The position numbers and the translations under genes were made by a program. The notes under the pieces were generated by a model, which was given only the letters and a program-made list of their open reading frames with translations, did no database searches and was not told the DNA's origin. From SAR86 cluster bacterium AG-422-O05 (lineage in GTDB: Bacteria; Pseudomonadota; Gammaproteobacteria; Magnimaribacterales; D2472), in assembly GCA_003213495.1 (NCBI GenBank), contig QCMW01000001.1, positions 372,001-436,000 on the forward strand: a stretch of DNA of 64,000 nucleotides, in the 5' to 3' direction. Shown one piece after another: positions 10,427 to 21,753 of this stretch (the stretch's first letter is position 1; each line of letters opens with the position of its first letter).

Positions 10427-11425
10427 ATGAAAGCTTTGCAGTGTGTTGAACTTGGCATGCCAGATAAATTGCAATTCAATGAGGTGCCTGAACCAGAATT
10501 ACTTGATGGTCATGTCATTATCGAAAATAAAGCATGTAGTATTAATTTCCCTGATGTCTTAATGATTCAAGGGTTGTATCAATTTCAACCAGAGCTTCCG
10601 TTTATTCCTGGTGGAGAGTCTGCTGGAATTGTTTCTGCTGTTGGCAAGGGAGTTGAAAGCATTAATGTTGGAGATCGTGTTTTTGCAATGACTGGACTGG
10701 GTGCATTTGCAGAAAAAATCCTTGCTCCACAACATGCTGTTGTAAAAATTCCTGAATCTATGGGCTTTGATACTGCTGCAGCACTTCCTATGACCTATGG
10801 AACATCATTATATGCACTTAAACAAAGGGCTGAATTGAAAGAAGGAGAAACTCTCCTAGTTCTTGGAGCAGCTGGGGGTGTAGGGCTTGCTACTGTTGAG
10901 CTTGGGAAAGCAATGGGGGCTAAAGTTATAGCTGCAGCTTCTTCTCAGGAAAAGATTGATTTATCTCTTGAGCATGGTGCCGATGAAGCTTTTATTTACC
11001 CAACAGGTAATCTTGATAAAGATCAGCAAAAAGAGCTCTCATCTAAGATTAAAGAATTAACAGGCGGTGCTGGAGCAAATGTTGTATATGACCCTGTAGG
11101 TGATGCTTATTCTGAACCATGTATTAGAGCTACTGCCTGGGACGGCAGGTATCTAGTGATAGGTTTTGCTGCAGGCCAAATTCCTAAAATTCCTATAAAT
11201 CTTGCCCTGCTAAAGGGTATGAAAATTGTTGGCGTTTTTTGGGGAGCTTGGGTTGGGATGTTTCCAGAAGAAAATAAGAAAAATTTTGAGGAATTGTTTA
11301 GGCTTCATGCTGATGGGAAAATAAATCCAGAGGTTTCTGACTCTTTTAGTTTAGAAGATGGAGCAAATGCAATAGCTCATTTAAAAGATAGAAAAGCTAA
11401 AGGAAAAGTAGTAATTAAAATATAA
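10427..11425 (+). CDS. NADPH:quinone oxidoreductase / MDR-family zinc-type alcohol dehydrogenase
   Basis: ACSINFPDVLMIQGLYQ, LVLGAAGGVGLATVELGKAMGA Rossmann motif. Confidence 0.9.
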   Translation: MKALQCVELGMPDKLQFNEVPEPELLDGHVIIENKACSINFPDVLMIQGLYQFQPELPFIPGGESAGIVSAVGKGVESINVGDRVFAMTGLGAFAEKILAPQHAVVKIPESMGFDTAAALPMTYGTSLYALKQRAELKEGETLLVLGAAGGVGLATVELGKAMGAKVIAAASSQEKIDLSLEHGADEAFIYPTGNLDKDQQKELSSKIKELTGGAGANVVYDPVGDAYSEPCIRATAWDGRYLVIGFAAGQIPKIPINLALLKGMKIVGVFWGAWVGMFPEENKKNFEELFRLHADGKINPEVSDSFSLEDGANAIAHLKDRKAKGKVVIKI

Positions 11426-11490
11426 AGATTAGTGCTTTTTATAGCTTAATTCTCGATTCAGTAAATTAGTAATTAATACAATATTTAGAT

Positions 11491-12126
11491 TTATTTAGTA
11501 GTTACTGATTGATAAGTTAAAGAAAGTCTTGAAATATTAAATGGTGGTCTAAATATGCCTGCGAATTCTCCTTTTGGATTTAGAAGGATAATATTATTAA
11601 CATGATTATCAAGATGTGAGTGATCCATTGCATTTCCACTTGGCATAACATTATTTACAGATAATTGTGTTGCTAAACTTAGCAACATAGGTCTTGAATT
11701 AACGACTCCTATGAAATCTTGATCAAAACCTTTAGCATATTTATCAATATCATTCGGTGAATCTCTTTCTGGATCTATTGAAACTAAGACCCACTGCTTA
11801 TCCTCTAAAGGAAATTCCTTTTCTCTTAAAACTTTTACTAGTTTTGACATTTGATACATTGTGGTTGGACACTCGTCAGGACATCGAGTAAATCCAAAAT
11901 ACATCAAAGTCCATTTTCCCTTTAAATTTGATTTTTTGAACTCAGCTCCATTTGCGGTAAAAAAAGTAAAATCTGAAATCTCTTTTGGCTTTTCATATAA
12001 AAAAAGTCCATTTATTAAAAGTTCATTTTTGCTGAGAACTCTCGGGGTAGTTAACTTATTTATAAACAGGGCTAAAACCATAACTATGAAGATTATTATT
12101 AAGAATACGTTATTTCTAACTGTCAT
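11491..12126 (-). CDS. SCO1/SenC copper chaperone family
   Basis: YFGFTRCPDECPTT metal-binding motif. Confidence 0.9.
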   Translation of the reverse strand: MTVRNNVFLIIIFIVMVLALFINKLTTPRVLSKNELLINGLFLYEKPKEISDFTFFTANGAEFKKSNLKGKWTLMYFGFTRCPDECPTTMYQMSKLVKVLREKEFPLEDKQWVLVSIDPERDSPNDIDKYAKGFDQDFIGVVNSRPMLLSLATQLSVNNVMPSGNAMDHSHLDNHVNNIILLNPKGEFAGIFRPPFNISRLSLTYQSVTTK

Positions 12127-12128
12127 AA

Positions 12129-13001
12129 CTAAGCAATTATGTAATGGTCTACTAATAATGCCAAGAAGATTAAAAAAATGTAATAGATAGAATATTGAAA
12201 AGTGTTCATGGCATCTTGGTCATCATTACTGTAGAAAAGATTTACGGAGTAATATAAAAATATTGTGCTAAGCACTAATGCAGAAACTAAATAAATTATT
12301 CCTGACATTAAAACCACATATGGTAAAACACTTACAATAAATAAAATTATGGTGTACAAAACAATCTGAAGCTTGGTGAAAGCAACTCCGTGAGTAACTG
12401 GCATCATTGGAATAGATTCTTTTGCATATTCTTCTTTTCGATAAATTGCTAAAGCCCAAAAGTGTGGAGGAGTCCAAACAAATATAATCAAAACCAATAA
12501 AAGTGCGAAGGGATCAATGGTGTTTGTTACAGATGACCATCCTAGTAAAGGTGGCGCAGCGCCCGCTAATCCACCAATGACAATGTTTTGGGGTGTAGCT
12601 CTTTTTAAATAAATTGTATAAATGAATGCATATCCGATCAAGGATCCTATTGTGAGAATCATTGTTAAGGTATTCACATAAAGATACAAAATCATAGAGC
12701 CAAGTAACCCAATAACAAAAGCGAATATAGAGGCATGCATTACTGATAAATCACCTTTTGGTAAAGGTCTTTGATCTGTTCTTGTCATTGAAGCATCTGC
12801 CTCTCTATCAACTACTTGATTTATGGCTGCAGCTGATGCTGCACACAAAGCAATTCCAGTAAGCGCTATAAAAAGATAAGAATATGATGAAACAGTTTGC
12901 TCGGCCAACAGCATTCCAACAAAAGCACATATCAACATCATATAAACTACATTGGGTTTACATAATTGATAATAGCTTTTGAGAAGTGTCATTTTTTCCA
13001 A
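12129..13001 (-). CDS. ctaB: protoheme IX farnesyltransferase
   Basis: NQVVDREADASMTRTDQRPLP prenyltransferase motif. Confidence 0.95.
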   Translation of the reverse strand: MEKMTLLKSYYQLCKPNVVYMMLICAFVGMLLAEQTVSSYSYLFIALTGIALCAASAAAINQVVDREADASMTRTDQRPLPKGDLSVMHASIFAFVIGLLGSMILYLYVNTLTMILTIGSLIGYAFIYTIYLKRATPQNIVIGGLAGAAPPLLGWSSVTNTIDPFALLLVLIIFVWTPPHFWALAIYRKEEYAKESIPMMPVTHGVAFTKLQIVLYTIILFIVSVLPYVVLMSGIIYLVSALVLSTIFLYYSVNLFYSNDDQDAMNTFQYSIYYIFLIFLALLVDHYIIA

Positions 13002-13960
13002 GCTAAATAATTAACCGTGAAGGTTGCTAGAAGCAGGCATGCAGCTACCAAATTGTGAGCTATAGCAACATATAAAGGCAACACATATATAACATTTATG
13101 ATTCCAAGTGTTATTTGAGTAATCAGCAAAATACCAAGCGTTGATGCTAATGGTGCTGCATCAGAAAACCACAATCTTGACATTAGAATTAAAAATATAA
13201 AAGTAACGATTAATGCAGAAACTCTATGCGAATAATGTATTGCAACTCTGGCTGGATTATCTAGTAATCCATAAAGATAATTTGGTCCAACCTCTTGATT
13301 AAGATTAAATCCATTCTTGAAATCCATTTCTGGCAGGTAGCTTCCTTGACAAGTTGGAAAGTCAGCACATGCAAGAGATGCATAGTTGGTACTGGTCCAC
13401 ACACCTAAAAATATTTGAAAAATTAATACCGCCATTGCTACAGAAGCTATTGTCTTAAGGTGTGAAATATTTATCTGATTCAAAATCTGAAAATTTCTTG
13501 ATTTAAGATATATAAAATACAAAAGTGTTAAAGTGGCAAATCCCCCAAAAAGATGAATAGTTACTATTATTGGCAGAAGCTTTAAGCTTACAGTCAGGTA
13601 ACCAAATAAGCCCTGGCAACATATAAGCACTAATAGAAATATTGACCATCTCTGAATCGACTTACTTTGAGTGTTAGATGATAGGGCAACCAAAATTATT
13701 GCTATAACCCCCAGGGATGCTGCAAAAATCCTATGAACTTGTTCTGGAATTGCCTTATTAATATCATAGGGAAACATAGGAAATCTACTTTCAGCTAAAG
13801 CTATTTCGGCTTCATCGTTTGGCCAAAAAACAAAACCATAGCAACCTGGCCAGTCTGGACAGCCCAGTCCAGCATCTACAAGACGAGTCCAAGCACCTAG
13901 GGCTATGACCACAAATGCCATACAGATTCCAATAAAAGATAAATTTCTTACATTATTCAT
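12989..13960 (-). CDS. ctaA: heme A synthase (COX15/CtaA)
   Basis: ALGAWTRLVDAGLGCPDWPGCYG and second ADFPTCQG motif. Confidence 0.95.
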   Translation of the reverse strand: MNNVRNLSFIGICMAFVVIALGAWTRLVDAGLGCPDWPGCYGFVFWPNDEAEIALAESRFPMFPYDINKAIPEQVHRIFAASLGVIAIILVALSSNTQSKSIQRWSIFLLVLICCQGLFGYLTVSLKLLPIIVTIHLFGGFATLTLLYFIYLKSRNFQILNQINISHLKTIASVAMAVLIFQIFLGVWTSTNYASLACADFPTCQGSYLPEMDFKNGFNLNQEVGPNYLYGLLDNPARVAIHYSHRVSALIVTFIFLILMSRLWFSDAAPLASTLGILLITQITLGIINVIYVLPLYVAIAHNLVAACLLLATFTVNYLAWKK

Positions 13961-14526
13961 TAAATTAACACCTTTAAGTCTTTTAAAATTAATTTTGGAT
14001 CCGTATTAGGATCAAAGTACATCACTGCCCTACCATACGGATCTATTACAAAGATTGGATTTTCATCGTTGAAATTTAATTTTGAATTTCTTTCAAGAAC
14101 ATTAAGCAAAACTCCATTCTTATCTTCTACGATCTCTACTCTGGGATAATCAGCTTTGATTTTATCTAGGTCACCTTCTAACATTTTATTTGAGTAAAAA
14201 ATAACTCTTTTCAATTTATTAATATCTCTATTAAGTGCAACATTTAACTGTCTCATCAAGTAAATTGAATCAGAGCTTTTGTCTGCATTAGTTACATAAA
14301 CTGACAATACCCATTTACCATCTTCAAACTCTAATATGTCCCCATTGCCCTGACTATTTTTAAATTGATTAAAATTAAAATAACTATTGAAGAAAACCCC
14401 ATTCTGTCTTGTTTTTCCGTCATAGCTACCATCAGGATCGAATATCTGAGTAAAGTAAAGCCATGACAAAAGTAAAACTATTGGTGGTGTAAGTAAAATA
14501 ATAGATAAATAAATTTTATTTCGCAT
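13960..14526 (-). CDS. conserved cytochrome-oxidase-cluster membrane protein
   Basis: Sits between SURF1 and ctaA; ATGCGAAATAA start overlaps the SURF1 stop; N-terminal TM. Confidence 0.6.
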   Translation of the reverse strand: MRNKIYLSIILLTPPIVLLLSWLYFTQIFDPDGSYDGKTRQNGVFFNSYFNFNQFKNSQGNGDILEFEDGKWVLSVYVTNADKSSDSIYLMRQLNVALNRDINKLKRVIFYSNKMLEGDLDKIKADYPRVEIVEDKNGVLLNVLERNSKLNFNDENPIFVIDPYGRAVMYFDPNTDPKLILKDLKVLI

Positions 14527-15217
14527 TTCTTTTAAATCCATAAAAAACATACATTAAACACAATACTGTAAACATTAAAAACCATTGTGCTGAATATCCA
14601 TAATGCTTAACCGGAGTCATGTTTGTAGGAACTATTTTAATATATTCTAGACTGTTTTTAAGTACTGGGTCTGCCACCAGAATCATTGGATACACTGACT
14701 GTTTATACTCGTTAGCTAATACCTCTAAATTTTTAGTCTGAGATACCTTGGGCCAAGCATTAGTAACAATATCATCGGACAAAACTAATCCTAATTCAGG
14801 TAGCTCAAGTATGCCGGTAACAAAAACCTCTTCTTCAACTATCTTTATATTGGGGAGATTGTCCCTATATTCGTTCTGCTTTATCCAACCTCTGTCAACT
14901 AGTAATAATTCATTTGTTTCTTTTATCTGAAGAGGGGTTAAAACTTTATAGCCAGCCGCTCCTCCATAAATTACATTGTCAATGTATATTTGTTTTGAAT
15001 TTATCCAAGTTCCTTCAACAAATACTCTGTCCCATTTTTCTGAATTTGCATTTAAGTATGATGGATTTTTTGTAATATTTTTTTCAAATTCAATAAGGAT
15101 TTGATTTTTAAATTGGCCTCTTTCAATTTGCCACAACCCTAGGGAAAAAAATAGAATAGCAAAGAATACAAAAAATATTGTGATTCGTATTCCAGGATTA
15201 AATTTATTCTTTTTCAT
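14516..15217 (-). CDS. SURF1 family cytochrome oxidase assembly protein
   Basis: LGLWQIERGQFK N-term, VLLVDRGWI-like motif, C-terminal YSAQWF. Confidence 0.9.
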   Translation of the reverse strand: MKKNKFNPGIRITIFFVFFAILFFSLGLWQIERGQFKNQILIEFEKNITKNPSYLNANSEKWDRVFVEGTWINSKQIYIDNVIYGGAAGYKVLTPLQIKETNELLLVDRGWIKQNEYRDNLPNIKIVEEEVFVTGILELPELGLVLSDDIVTNAWPKVSQTKNLEVLANEYKQSVYPMILVADPVLKNSLEYIKIVPTNMTPVKHYGYSAQWFLMFTVLCLMYVFYGFKRNAK

Positions 15218-15255
15218 CTCTATTTATTAAAGTATATATGCTTTAAAATTTTATT

Positions 15256-15465
15256 ATGATAACCACACTTATATATATCGTTATACCTCTTTTACTTTTG
15301 TCTCTCGGTGGAGGACTTTTCTTTCTTCTGATTGATAAAGGTGAAACAGGAAGAAAGAGGACAGTTTATCTTTTAGGCTTGAGAGTTTTCTTTGCTGCTT
15401 TACTAATCATTTTGGTGACTATCGGTCTTTATACGGGTGAACTTGGTAATAGTGTATTACCTTAA
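15256..15465 (+). CDS. twin-TM small protein (DUF2909-like)
   Basis: 69 aa, two TMs, located in cox cluster. Confidence 0.6.
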   Translation: MITTLIYIVIPLLLLSLGGGLFFLLIDKGETGRKRTVYLLGLRVFFAALLIILVTIGLYTGELGNSVLP

Positions 15466-16376
15466 AGAATGTAAACAAATAAAAATAACATCACCCAAAC
15501 TACATCTACAAAATGCCAATACCAGGATGCTGCTTCAAAACCAAAGTGATCATGTTCTTCAAAATGGCCAGCAAAAACAGAACGAGCAAGCATTACTGCT
15601 AACATAAAACCTCCCATCATTACATGAAAACCATGAAAGCCTGTAAGCATAAAAAATGTAGATCCATAAATGCCAGAATTTAAGGTTAATCCATAATGAG
15701 CATATGCTTCGTAATACTCTGCCGCCTGAAGACCCACAAAAATTAAAGCCAATCCAACAGTTACTCCAAGCATGGTATTAAATTTCTTTCTGTTGCCATT
15801 TTTCAATGCAAGGTGAGCTATGTGTACAGTCACACTAGAACTTAGTAAAACAATAGTATTCCATAAAGGTAGCCACTTTAAGGCATGATCCCATCCGGGC
15901 CATGCCATGCTTTTTTCAGCAAGCACATATTCGGATCCCTGATCAGGAGTTGTTATAACAGGCCAAGTTGATTCAAAACCCTGCCATAGCTCAATTGCTG
16001 TTATTGCGTCTCCTTTAGCGCCATCTCCAGCAAGCCATGGAACTGCAAAAGTTCTTACATAAAACAATGCACCAAAAAATGCTGCAAAAAACATGACTTC
16101 GGAAAATATAAACCATGCCATACCATAAACATATGATTGTTTTAATTGATTAGAATCTAATCCTGCAAGGTGTTCTTTAATGACCTGTCTAAACCAAAAA
16201 AACATTGTCAAAAATAAACAAGCAAAGCCTGAATATAATATATACACAGAGTTGCTCTCAGGATTATCTAGATTATTTATTGTACTTGAAGCGCCCATAA
16301 CAAGAACAAACAAAGAAAATGCCATAAATATTGGAAATCTGCTTTGATCTGGTACGTAATAACTTCCGCCGCTCAT
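15462..16376 (-). CDS. ctaE: cytochrome c oxidase subunit III
   Basis: FHGFHVMMGG, YWHFVDVVWVMLFLFVYIL. Confidence 0.96.
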   Translation of the reverse strand: MSGGSYYVPDQSRFPIFMAFSLFVLVMGASSTINNLDNPESNSVYILYSGFACLFLTMFFWFRQVIKEHLAGLDSNQLKQSYVYGMAWFIFSEVMFFAAFFGALFYVRTFAVPWLAGDGAKGDAITAIELWQGFESTWPVITTPDQGSEYVLAEKSMAWPGWDHALKWLPLWNTIVLLSSSVTVHIAHLALKNGNRKKFNTMLGVTVGLALIFVGLQAAEYYEAYAHYGLTLNSGIYGSTFFMLTGFHGFHVMMGGFMLAVMLARSVFAGHFEEHDHFGFEAASWYWHFVDVVWVMLFLFVYIL

Positions 16377-16385
16377 GTTTTAATC

Positions 16386-16946
16386 TTACTCCATATCCAT
16401 TTGATGATGAGCTAATTTTTCATCATCATTATATTCAGTAATGTCAAAAATTGTATAAGACAATATTATATTTTTGATGTTTGAAGGTAATTCATTAGAC
16501 ACAAGAAGTTTTACTGGTAACAAAGCTTCCTCTCCTGGTTTTAACTCTTGTTGCTCAAAACAGAAGCATTCAAGCTTCTTAAGATGCTCAGCAGCATTTG
16601 AAGGTGCCACACTTGGAACCGCCTGAGCTGTCATTGTTTTATCAGTTGTATTCTTTACATAAAAAGTAGCCGTATGATATTTACCAGTTTGGATATCCAT
16701 TACTTGATCTGAAGGTTCAAAGGTCCATGGCATATTTTCATTATTTGTTGAAATGAACTGGAGGGATATCTGCCTTCCATCTTCTACAACAAGCTCATCT
16801 GAATGCTCGGATTGAAAAACCTTACCATTAAGACCGGTTACTTCACAAAAAACATCATATAAAGGAACTAGTGCGAATCCAAAAGCAAACATTAATGGAA
16901 CTGCAACTATCAGTTTTATCAATGTCTTTTTTGCGCCCTTGTTCAT
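16386..16946 (-). CDS. ctaG: cytochrome c oxidase assembly protein CtaG/Cox11
   Basis: ECFCFEQQELKPGE motif. Confidence 0.95.
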   Translation of the reverse strand: MNKGAKKTLIKLIVAVPLMFAFGFALVPLYDVFCEVTGLNGKVFQSEHSDELVVEDGRQISLQFISTNNENMPWTFEPSDQVMDIQTGKYHTATFYVKNTTDKTMTAQAVPSVAPSNAAEHLKKLECFCFEQQELKPGEEALLPVKLLVSNELPSNIKNIILSYTIFDITEYNDDEKLAHHQMDME

Positions 16947-18529
16947 TAATCAACCTTAGGTGGTGTTGAGAATGTATGATAAGGAGCAGGTGATGCAACT
17001 GTCCATTCAAGACCTTTTGCACCTTCCCAAACTTTAGATGTAGCCTTCTTTCCGCCCATAACAGTTTTAATAACGATGAATAAGAATAAAAGCTGAGAGA
17101 ATCCAAATAAGAATGCTCCAACACTAGAAACCATATTCCAATCAGCAAATTGAAGCGCATAATCTGGATATCTTCTTGGCATTCCAGCCAAACCTATAAA
17201 ATGCTGTGGGAAAAAAGTTACATTTACGCCTATGAACGATAACCAAAAATGAAGCTTTCCAAGCCTTTCGTCATACATATTTCCGCACCATTTTGGTATC
17301 CAGTAATAAACGGCAGCCATGATAGAAAATATTGCACCTGGGACTAAAACATAGTGAAAATGCGCAACTACAAAATAGGTATCATGGTACTGAAAGTCAG
17401 CTGGAACAATTGCCAGCATTAATCCAGATAATCCACCAATTGTGAATAGTACAACAAATGAAACAGCAAATAACATAGGTGTTTCAAATGTTATTGATCC
17501 ACGGAACATAGTTGCCACCCAGTTAAAGACTTTAACTCCTGTTGGGACGGCAATTAACATGGTTGCCCACATAAAGAATATCTCAGCAGCCAGCGGCATC
17601 CCTACCGTAAACATATGGTGAGCCCAGACCACAAATGACAAAATTGCGATGGAAAGCATTGCCCATACCATAGAAGAATAGCCGAAAAGTTGTTTCCTTG
17701 AGAAGGTTTCAATTATGTGAGAGACAATCCCAAAAGCAGGGAGGATCATAATGTAAACTTCAGGGTGACCGAAAAACCAAAAAATATGTTGAAATAACAC
17801 TGGATCTCCTCCTCCAGCAGCATTAAAGAAGCTAGTTCCAAAGTGGATATCCATTAGCATCATCGTTACAGCACCAGCTAAAACAGGCATAACTGCTATC
17901 AATAAATATGCTGTTATCAACCAAGACCAAACAAACAATGGCATTTTCATTAAAGTTATACCGGGAGCTCTCATATTCATTATAGTAACCACAACATTTA
18001 TTGATCCCATGATGGATGAGGCTCCCATTATGTGAACAGAAAATATAAAGAAAGTTACACTTGGCGGTGCATATGTCGTTGATAAAGGAGCATAGAAAGT
18101 CCAACCAAAGTTAGGTGCTCCGCCTTCCATGAATAAAGAGGAAAGTAAAACAAAAAACGCGAAAGGCAAAATCCAAAAACTTAAATTATTCATCCTTGGT
18201 AAGGCCATATCAGGTGCACCAATCATCATTGGAACTAGCCAGTTGGCAAGACCAACGAATGCAGGCATTACTCCACCAAATATCATTATCAGTCCATGAA
18301 GAGTTATCATCTGGTTATAAAACTCTGGCTCAACTATTTGCATACCAGGTTGAAATAATTCAGCTCTAATAACCATAGCCATAGCGCCGCCTATTAAGAA
18401 CATGGCAAAGCTAAACCAAAGATATAGGGTTCCTATGTCTTTATGGTTTGTTGTATAAAGCCATCTTGTTATTCCTTTTGCAGGACCATGATGATGATCG
18501 TCGTGGTGATTTTCTATAACTGCGCTCAT
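16946..18529 (-). CDS. ctaD: cytochrome c oxidase subunit I
   Basis: [36 protein letters not shown]. Confidence 0.98.
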   Translation of the reverse strand: MSAVIENHHDDHHHGPAKGITRWLYTTNHKDIGTLYLWFSFAMFLIGGAMAMVIRAELFQPGMQIVEPEFYNQMITLHGLIMIFGGVMPAFVGLANWLVPMMIGAPDMALPRMNNLSFWILPFAFFVLLSSLFMEGGAPNFGWTFYAPLSTTYAPPSVTFFIFSVHIMGASSIMGSINVVVTIMNMRAPGITLMKMPLFVWSWLITAYLLIAVMPVLAGAVTMMLMDIHFGTSFFNAAGGGDPVLFQHIFWFFGHPEVYIMILPAFGIVSHIIETFSRKQLFGYSSMVWAMLSIAILSFVVWAHHMFTVGMPLAAEIFFMWATMLIAVPTGVKVFNWVATMFRGSITFETPMLFAVSFVVLFTIGGLSGLMLAIVPADFQYHDTYFVVAHFHYVLVPGAIFSIMAAVYYWIPKWCGNMYDERLGKLHFWLSFIGVNVTFFPQHFIGLAGMPRRYPDYALQFADWNMVSSVGAFLFGFSQLLFLFIVIKTVMGGKKATSKVWEGAKGLEWTVASPAPYHTFSTPPKVD

Positions 18530-18544
18530 AAAAATTTCCTTTTC

Positions 18545-19693
18545 TTAAATTTTTGGTTCTTTGTAATCTACTATATCTTTGGGTATGACTATCTCTCCGT
18601 CACCGTTTTCCGCATTACCCCAAGCCTGTCTGGTATAAGTTATAACTGCAGCAAGTTCAACTTCTGAAAGATAATCAAACGAATTCATGGCTGCGCCAGA
18701 AACTCCTTCCATAAGAATTTCTATATGCTTATCTTTTTCATACAAAGCTATGTCACTGCCAGCTAGAGCAGGAAATATTCCTGCAATACCTTGACCTTCT
18801 GTTTGATGGCAGACTACACAATTAATATCGTATACTGTCTCACCTCTTTCCATTAGCTCTGCCGTTGTCCATTCTTTCGTTGTCAGTTCGGCAAGCCTTA
18901 TTGCGGCTTGTTTTTTTTCATTAACCCACTGGTCATATTCTTCTTGCTCCACAACCTTAACCACAATAGGCATAAAGCCATGATTTTTACCACAAAGCTC
19001 AGTACATTTGCCTCTGTAGATACCTGGTTTATCAACAACAGTCCATGCTGTGTTAACGAAGCCTGGAATGGCGTCTTGTTTTATTGCAAAAGCAGGCATC
19101 CACCATGAATGAATAACATCATTTGCTGTGATCAAAAACCTGACTTTCTTACCTACAGGTATAACAACCATCTCATCAACTTCTTGAAGATAGTTCTCCC
19201 CTTTGGGAACTAAGTTATATATTTCATCTAAGTCAGTTGATAAATTTGAAAAAAAACTTACATCATCCTCCAAATATCTGTACTGCCATTTCCATTGATA
19301 ACCAGTAACCTGAATATTTATGTCGCCTGCTTCATCGTCGTATATCTTTACAAGAGTTTTAGATGCAGGAACTGCCATAGCTATCAAAATAAGAAAAGGA
19401 ATGATGGTCCATGCTATCTCTAATTTATGATTCTCATGAAATTTAGCTGGTTCTGGGTTTTTCTTTTTTGTGTGTGCCCACATTGAATAAAACATCACAC
19501 TAAAAACTACTACACCAATGGCAACACATATCCAGAAAATCAGCATGTGGAGTTCAAAGACTTCATTACTGACATCTGTAACTCCTCTTGTCATGTTTAA
19601 GGCAAACCAATCAGCTTTTATTGAAGGCGAAGTTAACACCAAGAAAGACAGAAATAGTCTCAGTTTTGTGCTTTTAAAAAATTTGTATAACAT
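18545..19693 (-). CDS. ctaC: cytochrome c oxidase subunit II with C-terminal cytochrome c domain
   Basis: CTELCGKNHGFM CuA site, plus CVVCH heme motif. Confidence 0.96.
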   Translation of the reverse strand: MLYKFFKSTKLRLFLSFLVLTSPSIKADWFALNMTRGVTDVSNEVFELHMLIFWICVAIGVVVFSVMFYSMWAHTKKKNPEPAKFHENHKLEIAWTIIPFLILIAMAVPASKTLVKIYDDEAGDINIQVTGYQWKWQYRYLEDDVSFFSNLSTDLDEIYNLVPKGENYLQEVDEMVVIPVGKKVRFLITANDVIHSWWMPAFAIKQDAIPGFVNTAWTVVDKPGIYRGKCTELCGKNHGFMPIVVKVVEQEEYDQWVNEKKQAAIRLAELTTKEWTTAELMERGETVYDINCVVCHQTEGQGIAGIFPALAGSDIALYEKDKHIEILMEGVSGAAMNSFDYLSEVELAAVITYTRQAWGNAENGDGEIVIPKDIVDYKEPKI

Positions 19694-19842
19694 TATCCGC
19701 CCAAATAATTAAAGTGTGTCTCTAAATAATAAAAATCAGTTATAGTATATTATAAGCTATTTATATATATACAATAAAGCAAAAATATTAAATATTTTTA
19801 TGCTCAGTATGATATATCTTTGATGATTTAATTACTATTAAT

Positions 19843-20046
19843 TTAGTTCCTGTTTTTCTTAAACTCTTCAAGATTAATAACATTAATTCTTTCTTCGCTT
19901 TTAATGGTGGGATCTGTTGGTCTTTTTTCTTTAAATTCACATTTTACACAGTATATTTCATCGTCATTCGCATTAATTGCAATGGTATCAAGACTCTTAC
20001 ATTCTGGGCATACGGCACCTGCTATAAATTGAACAAATTTTTTCAT
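19843..20046 (-). CDS. YheV-type zinc-ribbon protein
   Basis: CPECKSLDT...YCVKCEFKE paired CxxC; 67 aa. Confidence 0.75.
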   Translation of the reverse strand: MKKFVQFIAGAVCPECKSLDTIAINANDDEIYCVKCEFKEKRPTDPTIKSEERINVINLEEFKKNRN

Positions 20047-20870
20047 TCTCTCATTTCTTCAAGGTCATTAATTACTTTGTCTGTATTTGGGAAAATATTA
20101 AACCACTTTTCAAATGAATATGCTGCTTGATAAACAAGCATTCCCATACCATCGTGAACATTGTCTGCTTTTTCGTTTGCCCATTTACAAAAAGGTGTTT
20201 CAGTTAAAGAATAATTTAAGTCATAAAAATAAGTTTTAGATGTTAAAGGTATATTTTCTTCAGGAAAAAAATCTCCTGTCAGACCGGCTGAACTTCCATT
20301 AATTACTAAATCAAAAGGTTTATCTGTATCAACTCCTGATTTAATCTTAGTCAAATTTCCAAACTTTCTGATAAGTCTGTCAGCTTTTTCAATAGTTCTA
20401 TTAATAATAGTAATATCCATTGGTTTAGCTATCGCTACTCTATAGAGGATGCTCTCAATTGCAGCGCCAGCACCTATTATTAATATATTTTTATTTTTAA
20501 GACTGAATTTTTTATTTTCAATATCTTTAATGAAGCCAGCGCCATCGGTAGAAAATAGATGAAGATTATCGTTATCATTGAATATGGTATTGACAGCATT
20601 GATGTATTGAGCTTCTTGAGAAATCTTACCTTCAAGTGAAGCTGCTCTCTTCTTGTGTGGCAATGTAATATTAAGCCCTCTTGCTTCTTTATCTTGAAAA
20701 AATTCTTTAATAAAAATATCAAAATCGTCATTATTAACCTTGTAAGCAAGGTAGTTTATATTTACGTTTTCATTTCTTGAGAATCTTGAATGTATAAAAG
20801 GTGATAAAGAGTGCTCTATTGGATCGCCAACAACACCGAGTTTAAATTTTTTAGACATTCCAATCTTCAT
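20043..20870 (-). CDS. aroE: shikimate dehydrogenase
   Basis: GDPIEHSLSPFIHS, LNITLPHKK, GAGAA, DLNYS. Confidence 0.95.
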   Translation of the reverse strand: MKIGMSKKFKLGVVGDPIEHSLSPFIHSRFSRNENVNINYLAYKVNNDDFDIFIKEFFQDKEARGLNITLPHKKRAASLEGKISQEAQYINAVNTIFNDNDNLHLFSTDGAGFIKDIENKKFSLKNKNILIIGAGAAIESILYRVAIAKPMDITIINRTIEKADRLIRKFGNLTKIKSGVDTDKPFDLVINGSSAGLTGDFFPEENIPLTSKTYFYDLNYSLTETPFCKWANEKADNVHDGMGMLVYQAAYSFEKWFNIFPNTDKVINDLEEMRE

Positions 20871-21753
20871 TAATATATTTAAGCAGCTTTTTTTCTAAAG
20901 CTTTATACTCATCGTCTTTTTTATAAGACCATTTTACTTCTGCGGGTAGTGAGGCCAAAATGGATTCTATTCTTCCATTTGATTGAAGCCCAAAGGCTGT
21001 GCCCCTATCATATACAAGATTAAACTCAACATATCTTCCTCTGCGAATTAACTGAAACTCTTTTTCAACTTGTGAATATTTAGTGTCTTTTCTTTTGCTT
21101 GCTATCTCAACATAAGAATTTAAATACTGCTTTGCTACATTTTCTAAAAAGATTAAACTATTTTCTATTGATAGATCTTTAAGATTGTCAAAAAAAATTC
21201 CACCAACTCCTCTTCTTTCTTTTCTATGAGGAATATAGAAATAATCATTACATTCTTTAGAAAAGTTTTTGTAATATGTTTTATCAAAAGAATCTAGGAG
21301 GTGTTTAGCTTCTTTATGCCAAATTTTAATATCGTCCCGGTATGGGAGGTAGGGTGTTAAATCATAACCGCCTCCAATCCACCAATCTTTTATATTGCCA
21401 TTGCTATCAAATAAACAAAATAAACGAACATTCATATGGCTAGTAGGAACATGCGGATTTTTAGGATGAGAAATTACTGATACTCCCATGGCTGAAAATT
21501 TACCATTTGATATATTTTTCTTATTTTTTAAAGCAGCCTCAGGAAGGTTCTTCCCAACAATAGATGAAAAATTTACTGCACAATTATCGAAAAAATTTCC
21601 ATTAGCTATAACAGCCGTCTTTCCACCTCCGCCCTCTTTTCTTGTCCAAGAATCTAACGATTTATCACGAAATGGAGTCCCTTCAAATTCTTCAAATTTT
21701 ACAAGAATATTCTCTTGAATCTTTTGAAATATATTTTCTAGTTTTGTTATCAT
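20851..21753 (-). CDS. hemF: oxygen-dependent coproporphyrinogen III oxidase
   Basis: WWIGGGYDLTPYLPYRDD, RRGVGGIFFD, RRGRYVEFNLVYDRGTAFGL. Confidence 0.97.
   Translation of the reverse strand: MITKLENIFQKIQENILVKFEEFEGTPFRDKSLDSWTRKEGGGGKTAVIANGNFFDNCAVNFSSIVGKNLPEAALKNKKNISNGKFSAMGVSVISHPKNPHVPTSHMNVRLFCLFDSNGNIKDWWIGGGYDLTPYLPYRDDIKIWHKEAKHLLDSFDKTYYKNFSKECNDYFYIPHRKERRGVGGIFFDNLKDLSIENSLIFLENVAKQYLNSYVEIASKRKDTKYSQVEKEFQLIRRGRYVEFNLVYDRGTAFGLQSNGRIESILASLPAEVKWSYKKDDEYKALEKKLLKYINEDWNV

Noticed and set aside
18545-19693. CoxB with a fused cytochrome c domain as a novelty
   Set aside because: Subunit II with a C-terminal cytochrome c domain is a known arrangement in bacteria.
19760-19800. 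AT-rich palindrome AAAAATATTAAATATTTTT upstream of ctaC
   Set aside because: Expected by chance in such AT-rich sequence; no further support.
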